Shown here in pieces: positions 57,240 to 64,000 of a stretch of DNA of 64,000 nucleotides. Origin of the DNA: Verrucomicrobiota bacterium. Its GTDB lineage: Bacteria; Verrucomicrobiota; Verrucomicrobiia; Opitutales; UBA953. Under the pieces are notes generated by a model, which was not told the origin of the DNA, did no database searches, and saw nothing but the letters and a program-made list of their open reading frames with translations. Position 1 is the first letter of the stretch. Each line of letters opens with the position of its first letter. The DNA lies in contig JAURLX010000004.1 in assembly GCA_030830965.1 (NCBI GenBank), positions 124,001 through 188,000 on the forward strand, given 5' to 3'. The position numbers and the translations under genes are program-made.

Positions 57240-57263
57240 GGCTCGGGACTACGGTCCCGAGCC
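57240..57263 (+). promoter_or_regulatory. Very stable UACG-tetraloop hairpin before the RNase Y start
   Basis: GGCTCGGGAC (57240-57249), TACG, and GTCCCGAGCC (57254-57263) make a perfect 10-bp stem with a C(UACG)G tetraloop. It ends five bases before the ATG at 57269. Nothing like a T-run follows. A hairpin of this strength at a start codon must strongly affect translation or mRNA decay. Confidence 0.7.
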
Positions 57264-57268
57264 AAGAC

Positions 57269-58705
57269 ATGCCAGTGGCCGCCGACCAGAGCATCCTCGC
57301 CGCCGTGGCGTTCTCCTCCGGCGCCATCGTGGCCTACGCGGTGGCCAAGTGGCGCGAGAGCACCCTGGGGACCCTGCGCGACGCCCGGCTGCGGGCCGAG
57401 GTCGAGCTCGCCCGCCGTGAGGCGACGGTCGAGGCGGCCGAGCTCCACGCCGAGGCGGCGGCCGAAAAAAGGGATGCCGACGCGCTGCGCCAGCGGGCCC
57501 ATGCCGAAAAAAGGGAGGTCGAGGAGCGGGCGAAGGACCTTGCCCGACAGGGCGAGCAGCTCGGCCTGGAGCTGCAGCGCCTCGGCGGCATCAGCCCGGA
57601 GCAGGCCCGGCAGCTCTTGGTCGAGAGGCTGCGGAAGGAGCTCACGGGGGAGGCCGAGCGACTGCGCGCCGAACTGCTTGAGCGGGCCGAGGACGAGGTG
57701 GAGGAGGCCGCCCGCAGGACGCTGCTCGCGGCGATGCAGCGCCTCACGACCCGGACGACCCAGGACGCCACCGCGGTCTCGGTTCAGTTGCCCAACGAGG
57801 ACATGAAGGGCCGCCTGATCGGACGCGAAGGGCGCAACATCCGGGCCTTTGAGCAGGCTACGGGCGCCACCCTCCTCATCGACGAGACGCCGGGCGTAGC
57901 CCTGCTCTCCTGCTTCGACCCGGTGCGGCGGGAGACGGCCCGCATCGCGCTCGAACGCGTGGTCAAGGACGGCCGGATCACGCCGGCCTTCATCGAGGAG
58001 GCGGTGCGCGCCGCGGAAGTCGAGGTGCTGAGCCTCGCCCGCCGGCTCGGCCGCGAGGCGGTGCGCGACCTCGGGCTTCCGCCGATGGACGGCGAGGTGG
58101 AAGAGCTGCTCGGACGGCTTCACTTCCGCCTGTCCGCCAACCAAAACACGCTGGCCCACTCGGTCGAGGTCGCGCAGCTCTGCGCGATGCTCGCCGCGGA
58201 GATCGGCCTCGACCCGACTCCGGCCAAACGCGCCGGGCTCCTCCACGACCTCGGCAAGGCGCTCGAACCGGAGGCGGGCAGCAGCCACGCGCTCGCCGGC
58301 GCCGCCCTTCTCCGTCGGCTCGGGGAGGACCCGCGGGTGGTCAACGCGGTCGCCGCCCACCATCGCGAGGTGGACGCCGAGTCCCTGTACGCGCCCTTGG
58401 TGATGATCGCCGACGCCGCCTCGGGATCCCGCCCCGGAGCCAGGTCCTCCACCTTGGAAAGCTACGCCCAGCGCATCCGCTCGCTCGAGGAGGTGGCGGC
58501 CGCCTTCGAGGGCGTTCGCGAGGCCTTCGCCTTCCAGTCCGGCCGCGAGCTCAGGGTGGTGGTCGACCCGGGCAAGGTCTCCGACGCCCTGGCGGGGGAG
58601 CTGATCAGGCGTATCCGTAACAAGGTCGAGGAGTCGGTCTCCTATCAGGGGTCGGTCCGGATCATCCTCATACGTGAACAGAGGTTCACTGAAGAGGCCC
58701 GCTGA
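57269..58705 (+). CDS. rny: Ribonuclease Y
   Basis: Membrane-tethered endoribonuclease that starts bulk mRNA decay. The 478-residue protein begins with one membrane helix (ILAAVAFSSGAIVAYAVAKW). A long charged coiled coil follows (about 35-165, RLRAEVELARREATVEAAELH). Then come the KH domain (MKGRLIGREGRNIRAFEQATG) and the HD domain with HSVEVAQ and AGLLHDLGKAL, whose His-Asp pairs bind the catalytic metal. The ATG at 57269 was chosen because it lies just before the membrane helix. RodA is divergent. Confidence 0.95.
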   Translation: MPVAADQSILAAVAFSSGAIVAYAVAKWRESTLGTLRDARLRAEVELARREATVEAAELHAEAAAEKRDADALRQRAHAEKREVEERAKDLARQGEQLGLELQRLGGISPEQARQLLVERLRKELTGEAERLRAELLERAEDEVEEAARRTLLAAMQRLTTRTTQDATAVSVQLPNEDMKGRLIGREGRNIRAFEQATGATLLIDETPGVALLSCFDPVRRETARIALERVVKDGRITPAFIEEAVRAAEVEVLSLARRLGREAVRDLGLPPMDGEVEELLGRLHFRLSANQNTLAHSVEVAQLCAMLAAEIGLDPTPAKRAGLLHDLGKALEPEAGSSHALAGAALLRRLGEDPRVVNAVAAHHREVDAESLYAPLVMIADAASGSRPGARSSTLESYAQRIRSLEEVAAAFEGVREAFAFQSGRELRVVVDPGKVSDALAGELIRRIRNKVEESVSYQGSVRIILIREQRFTEEAR

Positions 58706-58742
58706 AGGAGTTTCGGATTGTTAACAAGCCCGGGCGGTCCCA

Positions 58743-58773
58743 TTGACAACGTTCCGGCCGAACGCCGGACAAT
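58743..58773 (+). promoter_or_regulatory. Candidate promoter of the RGG-rich protein gene
   Basis: TTGACA (58743-58748), a perfect -35 match, and GACAAT (58768-58773) lie 19 bases apart. The spacer contains the inverted repeat CCGGC-CGAAC-GCCGG, a possible operator. Downstream in the leader GCCCCCA-CGA-TGGGGGC (58810-58826) can form another hairpin, about 40 bases before the ATG. Confidence 0.5.
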
Positions 58774-58866
58774 GGGCACGGTCGCTCCCGACCCCGCCCT
58801 CCGCGGCACGCCCCCACGATGGGGGCCCGCAACCCCGGACGGCCTCGCCGTCCCACAAACCAAACC

Positions 58867-59652
58867 ATGAGCAACGAAGAAAACACCGGGCACGAGCATG
58901 TCTCAGCCCAGAACCCGGCGGTCGAACTGCCCGCCGCCCAGGAAACCCGCAACGAAGCCCCCCGCGTCCAGGAGTCCAAGCTGGAATCCGAACACGCCGA
59001 CCTCCCCCCCATGTCCGTGATCGGCGCCTCCGCCGAACCGGCTGCCAAGCCCGGAACGATCGGCGCCCCGAAGCAGTTCGGACGGCGCGGCACGCCCCGC
59101 GGCGCATCAGCCGCTTCCGGCACACCTGGAGCCCGGCCCTCCATCGGAGTCGTCGAGAATCCCGCCGAGGTGCAGGAGACCATCTCCGGCTCCCTCGCCG
59201 CCCGCCCGGCCGCCCCGCGGGGTGAACGAAGCGAGCGTCGGGAACCACGCGAACCCCGCGAACCCCGCGAGGCCCGCGAACCCCGCGAACGCCACGAACG
59301 CCGCGACGACCGTCGTGAGACGCGTCATGAAGGCGAACGTCATGGCCGCCGCGAAGACCGGCCCCGCCGCGAGGACCGGCCCCGCCTGCAGATCGAGCCG
59401 GTGGTCATCCCGGTGCAGGAGCCGATCGGCTTCTGGGCCTCGGTGAAACGCAGGCTCGCGACGCTCTTCGGCATCCCCGACAAGGCGGTCTTCGTCCCCG
59501 CGGCCCGCGGACGCGAGTCGCGCGAGGGACGCGGCGACGACCGCGGCCACCGGCAGGGAGGACGCGGGCGCGGACGCGGACGTGACGGCCACCGCGGCGG
59601 ACGCGGCCACCACGGCGGACGCGGCCATCACGGCGGCCGGCGCGAAGGCTGA
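58867..59652 (+). CDS. Disordered Arg/Glu- and RGG-rich protein, likely RNA-binding
   Basis: A 261-residue protein of low complexity. The first ~115 residues are acidic to neutral and Pro/Ala-rich. Residues ~117-173 are a run of Arg/Glu repeats (REPREPREPREAREP). A conserved-looking helix at ~186-203 (EPIGFWASVKRRLATLFG) interrupts it. The C-terminal ~50 residues are Gly/Arg/His-rich, with GGRGRGRGR and HRGGRGHHGG. Such RGG tails bind RNA in other proteins. It lies between RNase Y and murA and has its own promoter candidate. No catalytic motif. A degradosome scaffold or RNA chaperone is inference. The ATG at 58867 was chosen over an upstream start because the sequence before it looks random. 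Confidence 0.6.
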   Translation: MSNEENTGHEHVSAQNPAVELPAAQETRNEAPRVQESKLESEHADLPPMSVIGASAEPAAKPGTIGAPKQFGRRGTPRGASAASGTPGARPSIGVVENPAEVQETISGSLAARPAAPRGERSERREPREPREPREAREPRERHERRDDRRETRHEGERHGRREDRPRREDRPRLQIEPVVIPVQEPIGFWASVKRRLATLFGIPDKAVFVPAARGRESREGRGDDRGHRQGGRGRGRGRDGHRGGRGHHGGRGHHGGRREG

Positions 59653-59659
59653 CGACTCC

Positions 59660-59687
59660 GGGGGCGCCTACGGCGCCCCCGCTCTTT
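59660..59687 (+). terminator. Hairpin between the RGG gene and murA
   Basis: GGGGGCGCC (59660-59668), loop TAC, and GGCGCCCCC (59672-59680) make a perfect 9-bp stem followed by GCTCTTT. The weak T-run makes partial termination or a leader hairpin for murA (ATG 13 bases later) equally likely. Confidence 0.55.
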
Positions 59688-59693
59688 GGCACC

Positions 59694-60989
59694 ATGCTTG
59701 AAGTCGCGCGCATCATCGGCGGCGGCCCGCTCCGCGGGGAGGTGCGCGCGACAGGCGCGAAGAACGCCGCCTTGCCCCTCATGGCGGCGGCGCTCCTCAC
59801 GGCTGGAGAAATCACGCTACGCGGAGTGCCCGACCTGAGCGATGTTCGCTTCATGGCCGAGATCCTGCGGCACCTAGGGGCCGAGGCCGCGCAGCTCGCC
59901 CCCGGCACGTGGCGCATCCGGGCCGCCCAGGTCTCGCACCGCACGCCTTACGAACTCGTGCGCAAGATGCGCGCCTCGGTCTGCCTGCTCGGGGCGCTCG
60001 TCGGCCGGCTCGCCCGGGCGGAAATGGCCCTGCCCGGAGGCTGCGTCATCGGGCCGCGACCGATCGACCTTCATCTCCGCGGCCTGGAGGCGCTGGGCTG
60101 CAGGGTCGTGCTCGAGTCCGGCGCGGTCGCGGTGGACGCCGCCGGAGCGCGGGGCGCAGAGGTCGACATGGGCGGGCCGATGGGCAGCACGGTGCTGGGC
60201 ACCGCGAACCTCGTCATGGCCGCTTCGCTCACGCGCGGGACGACGCGCGTCCTCAACGCGGCGAGGGAGCCCGAGATCTCGGACCTCTGCGACCTGCTGC
60301 GCAAGATGGGCGCGAAGATCACGGGCGACGGCACCACGATCATCGAGGTCGAGGGCGTCGACTCCCTGCACGGGGCCGACCACACCATCATCGCGGACCG
60401 CATCGAGGCCGGCACCTACCTGGCCGCCGCGGCGATCACGGACGGCGACGTCACCGTCGCCGGCGCCGAAGCCGGCCATCTGGCCGCGTTCCTGGGCCGG
60501 ATGGAGGCCGCCGGCGTCCGGATAGAGTCCGGCCCGGGCTTCGTGCGCGCCGCCGGCCGGCCGTCGCGGGGCGTGAACGTCGCCACCGAGGCCTATCCAG
60601 GGTTTCCGACCGACCTCCAGGCCCAGTTCATGGCCGTGCAGCTGACGGCTCCGGGCGTGTCTACCGTCGCGGAGAGAGTCTACCCGCATCGTTTCATGCA
60701 TGTCGCCGAGCTCCAGCGGATGGGCGCCGACATCCGGCTCGACGGCTCGGTCGCGACAGTCCGAGGCGGAAAGCCGCTTTCGGGCGCCCCCGTGATGGCG
60801 TCGGACCTCCGCGCCTCCGCCGCCTTGATCCTCGCCGGGCTCGCCGCCCGGGGGGAGACGTGGGTGCAGCGGCTCTATCATCTGGACCGCGGCTACGAAC
60901 GCTTCGAAGAACGGCTCCGGTCGCTCGGCGCCGACGTGCTCCGCCTGCCGCAGTCGGAGATGCCGTCCTCGCTGCGCTCCGAGGACTGA
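59694..60989 (+). CDS. murA: UDP-N-acetylglucosamine 1-carboxyvinyltransferase
   Basis: First committed step of peptidoglycan synthesis, transferring enolpyruvate from PEP to UDP-GlcNAc. The 431-residue protein has [24 protein letters not shown] at the start, the catalytic Cys loop [20 protein letters not shown] (so fosfomycin-sensitive in principle), and [21 protein letters not shown] and [15 protein letters not shown]. No ribosome site precedes the ATG at 59694. It fits with rodA nearby as a cell-wall gene. Confidence 0.97.
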   Translation: MLEVARIIGGGPLRGEVRATGAKNAALPLMAAALLTAGEITLRGVPDLSDVRFMAEILRHLGAEAAQLAPGTWRIRAAQVSHRTPYELVRKMRASVCLLGALVGRLARAEMALPGGCVIGPRPIDLHLRGLEALGCRVVLESGAVAVDAAGARGAEVDMGGPMGSTVLGTANLVMAASLTRGTTRVLNAAREPEISDLCDLLRKMGAKITGDGTTIIEVEGVDSLHGADHTIIADRIEAGTYLAAAAITDGDVTVAGAEAGHLAAFLGRMEAAGVRIESGPGFVRAAGRPSRGVNVATEAYPGFPTDLQAQFMAVQLTAPGVSTVAERVYPHRFMHVAELQRMGADIRLDGSVATVRGGKPLSGAPVMASDLRASAALILAGLAARGETWVQRLYHLDRGYERFEERLRSLGADVLRLPQSEMPSSLRSED

Positions 60990-61029
60990 GTTGCTTGCCA
61001 AGTACGGCGCGCACGGGCACCTTGCGTCC

Positions 61030-62064
61030 ATGGCCCGAGCGCCCGAACCGTCCGACCGATCAGGCAAGCAGGGCCTCGCCCGCGCCGACCGCGTCCTCGA
61101 CGCGGCCCTCCGGCCGCCGAAGCTCGACGACTTCGTCGGCCAGGCGCGTACGGTCGAGCGGCTCCGCGTGATGGTCGGCGCCGCGCGCCGGGAAGGCCGG
61201 CCGCTGGACCACGTGCTGCTCCACGGCCCGCCCGGACTCGGCAAGACGACGCTCGCCATGATCCTCGCGGAGGAGATGGGGCGGCCGCTCCGGCAGACCT
61301 CCGGCCCCGTCGTCGAAAAGGCTTCCGACCTCGCCGGCCTGCTCACCGGCCTGCAGGAGGGCGACGTGCTCTTCATCGACGAGATCCACCGCATCCCCAA
61401 GTCGGTGGAGGAGTTCCTCTACTCCGCGATGGAGGACTTCCGCATCGACATCATGATCGACCAGGGCCCGAACGCGCGGAGCGTCCGCCTCGACCTGCCC
61501 CGCTTCACCCTCGTGGGCGCGACCACGCGCACCGGACTGCTCACCGCGCCCCTGCGCAGCCGCTTCACCCTGCAGACGCGCCTCGACTACTACGACCGCG
61601 CCCAGCTCCTGACCATCGTGCGCCGTAACGCGACGCTGCTCCGGCTGGAGATCGACGAGGGCGGCGCGGTCGAGATCGCCCGCCGGGCGCGCGGCACGCC
61701 CCGCATCGTGAACAACCTGCTGCGGTTCACCCGCGACTACGCGCTCGAACGCGCGGGCGGGCGGGCCGACGCGAGGGTCGCGGCCGAAGCGCTCGAGCTC
61801 CTCGAGATCGACCGGGAGGGCCTGGACGAGATGGACCTGCGCATCCTCCGCGCGATCGCCGAGAAGCACCAGGGCGGCCCCGTCGGGCTCGGCAGCGTCG
61901 CCGCGGCGGTGGGAGAGGACGCGCATACGCTGGAGGAGGTGCACGAACCCTTCCTCGTGCAGGAGGGCTACGTGCTGCGCACGCCCCAGGGGCGCGTGAT
62001 CTCGGAAAAGGGCTGGCGAGCCGCGGGAATCACGCCTCCCCCGGCGCAGGGCGGGCTCCTCTGA
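61030..62064 (+). CDS. ruvB: Holliday junction branch migration ATPase RuvB
   Basis: Motor that drives branch migration with RuvA. The 344-residue protein has RPPKLDDFVGQ at the start of the ATPase, Walker A GPPGLGKTTLAMILAEEMG, Walker B VLFIDEIHRIPKSVEEFLY, the sensor block GATTRTGLLTAPLRSRF, and a C-terminal winged helix ending RVISEKGW. The start at 61030 (ATG) was preferred over a TTG at 60991; neither has a clear ribosome site. ruvA and ruvC are not in the window. Confidence 0.96.
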   Translation: MARAPEPSDRSGKQGLARADRVLDAALRPPKLDDFVGQARTVERLRVMVGAARREGRPLDHVLLHGPPGLGKTTLAMILAEEMGRPLRQTSGPVVEKASDLAGLLTGLQEGDVLFIDEIHRIPKSVEEFLYSAMEDFRIDIMIDQGPNARSVRLDLPRFTLVGATTRTGLLTAPLRSRFTLQTRLDYYDRAQLLTIVRRNATLLRLEIDEGGAVEIARRARGTPRIVNNLLRFTRDYALERAGGRADARVAAEALELLEIDREGLDEMDLRILRAIAEKHQGGPVGLGSVAAAVGEDAHTLEEVHEPFLVQEGYVLRTPQGRVISEKGWRAAGITPPPAQGGLL

Positions 62065-62108
62065 CGCTGGACAAAAGCGGTCGGCGGCAGTTAGGGTCTC
62101 GCCCTTCC

Positions 62109-62879
62109 ATGGCCAAACGCTGGGTCATCAAGCTGGGCTCCGGCCTCCTCACCCGCAAGGACGGCAAGGTCGACCGCGTCCAGATTGGACGCATCGCCGA
62201 CCAGCTCGCCGCGCTTCGCCGCAAGGGCTACGAGGTCGTGCTGGTCTCTTCCGGGGCGGTCGCGTCCGGGATGACCGCCATGGGGCTCGACCGGCGGCCG
62301 AAGGACGCCCGGGAGCTCCAGGCCTGCGCCACCGTCGGCCAGCCGGAGCTGATGTCGGAGTATGGTCGCCGTCTCCGCCGGCACGGCCTGCTGGCCGCCC
62401 AGATGCTCCTGACCTACTGGGACCTCGACAGCCGCGGCTGCACCCGCAACGCCCGCGCCACGCTGGACCTGCTCCTGCGCCGCGGACGCTTCATCCCCAT
62501 CATCAACGAGAACGACGCCATCGCCGACGAGGAGATCAAGGTCGGCGACAACGACCGCCTGTCCGCCCACGTCGCCGCGCTGATCGAGGCCGACCTGCTC
62601 GTAATCCTCTCGGGCGTCGATGGGCTCATGACGCGGCCCGACGGAACCGGCAGCCTCGTGCCCAAGGTGACCCGCCTGGACGCCGGGGTGCGAGCCCTCG
62701 CCGGGGGCGCCGGCTCCGAACGCAACGTCGGCGGCATGGTGACGAAACTGCAGGCCGCGGAGATCGCCGCCGAGGGCGGCGTCGACACCGTGATCGCCAA
62801 CGGGCGTCGCCCCGGGGTCCTGCTCGAGCTCTCCGCCGGCCGCAGGGTAGGCACACGCTTCTCCCTCCGCCGTCGATGA
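62109..62879 (+). CDS. proB: Glutamate 5-kinase (short form without PUA domain)
   Basis: Phosphorylates glutamate in the first step of proline synthesis. At 256 residues it is the compact amino-acid kinase form lacking the C-terminal PUA domain of Escherichia coli ProB. Motifs: IKLGSGLLT, VLVSSGAVASGM, IINENDAIADEE with GDNDRLSAHVAALIEADLLVILS, and GGMVTKLQAAEIAAEGG. The stop overlaps the proA start by four bases (ATGA), so the pair is translationally coupled. The PUA domain takes part in proline feedback in some enzymes, so regulation may differ here. Confidence 0.95.
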   Translation: MAKRWVIKLGSGLLTRKDGKVDRVQIGRIADQLAALRRKGYEVVLVSSGAVASGMTAMGLDRRPKDARELQACATVGQPELMSEYGRRLRRHGLLAAQMLLTYWDLDSRGCTRNARATLDLLLRRGRFIPIINENDAIADEEIKVGDNDRLSAHVAALIEADLLVILSGVDGLMTRPDGTGSLVPKVTRLDAGVRALAGGAGSERNVGGMVTKLQAAEIAAEGGVDTVIANGRRPGVLLELSAGRRVGTRFSLRRR

Positions 62880-64000
62880 ACGAGCTCACCGCCAAAGTCA
62901 CGGCGCTCGCCGCCGCCGCCAAGAAGGCCGCGCGCAAGGTGGCGCTCGCGCCGTCGGCCGTCCGGGACCGCGCCCTGCGCGCCGCCGCGGCCGCCCTGCG
63001 GCGCGACGAGTCCGCGATCCTCGCGGCCAACGCCGAAGACCTGGCCGCCGCGCGGAGCAAAGGGCTGGCCGAAGCGATGGTGGACCGCCTGCGCCTCGAC
63101 CCGGGGCGGCTCGAGGCCGTGGCCGCGGCCTGCGAAGCGGTCGCCGGACTGCCCGACCCCGTCGGCGAGGTGATCGAGCAATGGAGCCGGCCCAACGGCC
63201 TGCGCATCGTCAAGCGCCGCGTGCCCATCGGGCTCGTGGCCATCATCTTCGAGTCGCGGCCCAACGTGACCGTCGACGCCGCCGCGCTGTGCCTCAAGTC
63301 CGGCAACGGCTGCGTCCTGCGCGGCGGCAGCGAGGCCCTGCGCACCAACCTCGCCCTCGCCGCCTCCTTCGCCGCGGGCCTGCGCGAGGCGGGACTGCCC
63401 GGCGAGGCCGTGACGCTGCTGCCCTTCACCGACCGCGAGGCCGTGCCCGCCCTCGGCTCGCTGCGGGGCGTGGTCGACGTGATCGTGCCGCGCGGAGGCC
63501 CCGGCCTGATCGAGGCTGTGAGCGCCTCGGCACGCATGCCGGTCATCAAGCATGACGCCGGCGTCTGCCACGTCTACGTCCACGCCGCCGCCGATCTCGC
63601 CAAGGCGCTGCCCATCATCGTCAACGCCAAGTGCCAGCGCCCGAGCGCCTGCAACGCCGCGGAGACCGTGCTGGTCGACGCCGCCGTCGCGCCCGACCTG
63701 CTGCCCCGCCTCGCCCGCGAGCTCGCCGCCCGACGGACGGAGGTGCGCGCCTGCCCGCGGGCCCTGGCCCTCATGCCCGGCGCGACCGCCGCGACGGAGC
63801 AGGATTTTCGCACCGAGCACCTCTCCCTCGTCCTGAACGTGAAGGTCGTGGCGGGGCTGGACGAGGCGGTCGACCACGTGGAGTCCCTCGGCTCCCACCA
63901 TTCGGACGCGATCCTGACCGAGGACGCCGAGGCCGCCCGGGCCTTCCTCGCCCAGGTCGACAGCGCCTGCGTCTACTGGAACGCCAGCACCCGGTTCACC
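62876..64000 (+). CDS. proA: Gamma-glutamyl phosphate reductase, N-terminal 375 residues (partial)
   Basis: Second proline-pathway enzyme, reducing glutamyl phosphate to the semialdehyde with NADPH. The frame is open from the ATG at 62876 to the window end (375 codons; family members are about 415-420). Visible are RRVPIGLVAIIFESRPNVTVD, KSGNGCVLRGGSEALRTN, the cofactor loop VIVPRGGPGLIEAV, and the catalytic Cys block NAKCQRPSACNAAETVLVD. The far C-terminus lies beyond base 64000. Confidence 0.96.
   Translation, partial: MNELTAKVTALAAAAKKAARKVALAPSAVRDRALRAAAAALRRDESAILAANAEDLAAARSKGLAEAMVDRLRLDPGRLEAVAAACEAVAGLPDPVGEVIEQWSRPNGLRIVKRRVPIGLVAIIFESRPNVTVDAAALCLKSGNGCVLRGGSEALRTNLALAASFAAGLREAGLPGEAVTLLPFTDREAVPALGSLRGVVDVIVPRGGPGLIEAVSASARMPVIKHDAGVCHVYVHAAADLAKALPIIVNAKCQRPSACNAAETVLVDAAVAPDLLPRLARELAARRTEVRACPRALALMPGATAATEQDFRTEHLSLVLNVKVVAGLDEAVDHVESLGSHHSDAILTEDAEAARAFLAQVDSACVYWNASTRFT

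Noticed and set aside
59240-59300. Short tandem DNA repeats resembling a CRISPR or satellite
   Set aside because: They encode the Arg/Glu/Pro repeats of the RGG-rich protein; there are no regular spacers.

Overview
The window is one contiguous, very GC-rich, gene-dense bacterial chromosome segment. Genes are packed head to tail with 0-60 base gaps and frequent 1-4 base stop/start overlaps. No transposase, integrase, phage gene or CRISPR array is visible. Nearly every gene is recognisable housekeeping or envelope machinery. The organism is Gram-negative: secreted and beta-barrel proteins, ExbB/ExbD and pilus ATPases are present. A GreA with a very long N-terminal extension (the chlamydial arrangement), a lysine/alanine-rich histone-like tail and an arginine operon of the cyclic argJ type together suggest the PVC superphylum, probably Verrucomicrobiota of the Opitutae type. 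That placement is inference. Few genes have a clear Shine-Dalgarno sequence; several have pyrimidine-rich leaders or a stable hairpin just before the start codon.

Layout. 1-4262: tail of ribulose-phosphate epimerase, rlmN, the long GreA-like factor and an ArsR-methyltransferase fusion. 4365-10518: two secreted helical-repeat proteins followed by ExbB-ExbD-ExbD, a proton-driven inner-membrane motor with periplasmic partners. 10571-12833: thrB-thrC. 12900-19032: NAD synthetase, a GlcD-like flavin oxidase, a HAD phosphatase and uvrB. 19033-20757: mutL, whose endonuclease motifs are degenerate. 20918-24729: a DUF255/thioredoxin-domain protein and a membrane-anchored TPR protein. 24726-27432: a thioesterase, GT39-like, ApbE-like operon. 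27574-29697: an isochorismatase-fold hydrolase converging on an unusual protein with a TonB-like membrane helix and a VWA domain. 29824-30079: an initiator tRNA, then a low-GC patch with a possible small RNA.

30113-35853 is a type IV pilus/type II secretion operon (PilB-like, PilT, PilB-like, PilC). 35970-41991 holds coaE, ftsH, tilS, serS and a zinc-ribbon membrane protein. 42082-43274 holds ndk, ispF and tRNA-Cys. 43329-50057 is the arginine operon argC-J-B-D-F-G; argA and argH are absent here, and argJ probably recycles acetyl groups. 50159-53229 holds rplM-rpsI, a beta-barrel protein and icd. 53382-53798 encodes a tandem ribbon-helix-helix protein ending in a histone-like lysine tail that can also be read as a separate 21-residue peptide.

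54090-59652 is an RNA-turnover and cell-shape neighbourhood: an RNase E/G family enzyme, RodA, RNase Y and a disordered Arg/Glu- and RGG-rich protein. 59694-64000 holds murA, ruvB and the proline genes proB-proA, with proA cut by the window end.

The most novel-looking items are the TonB-like/VWA protein together with the ExbB/ExbD cluster, the tandem RHH-lysine tail gene, the RGG-rich protein next to RNase Y, and the small-RNA candidate after the initiator tRNA.
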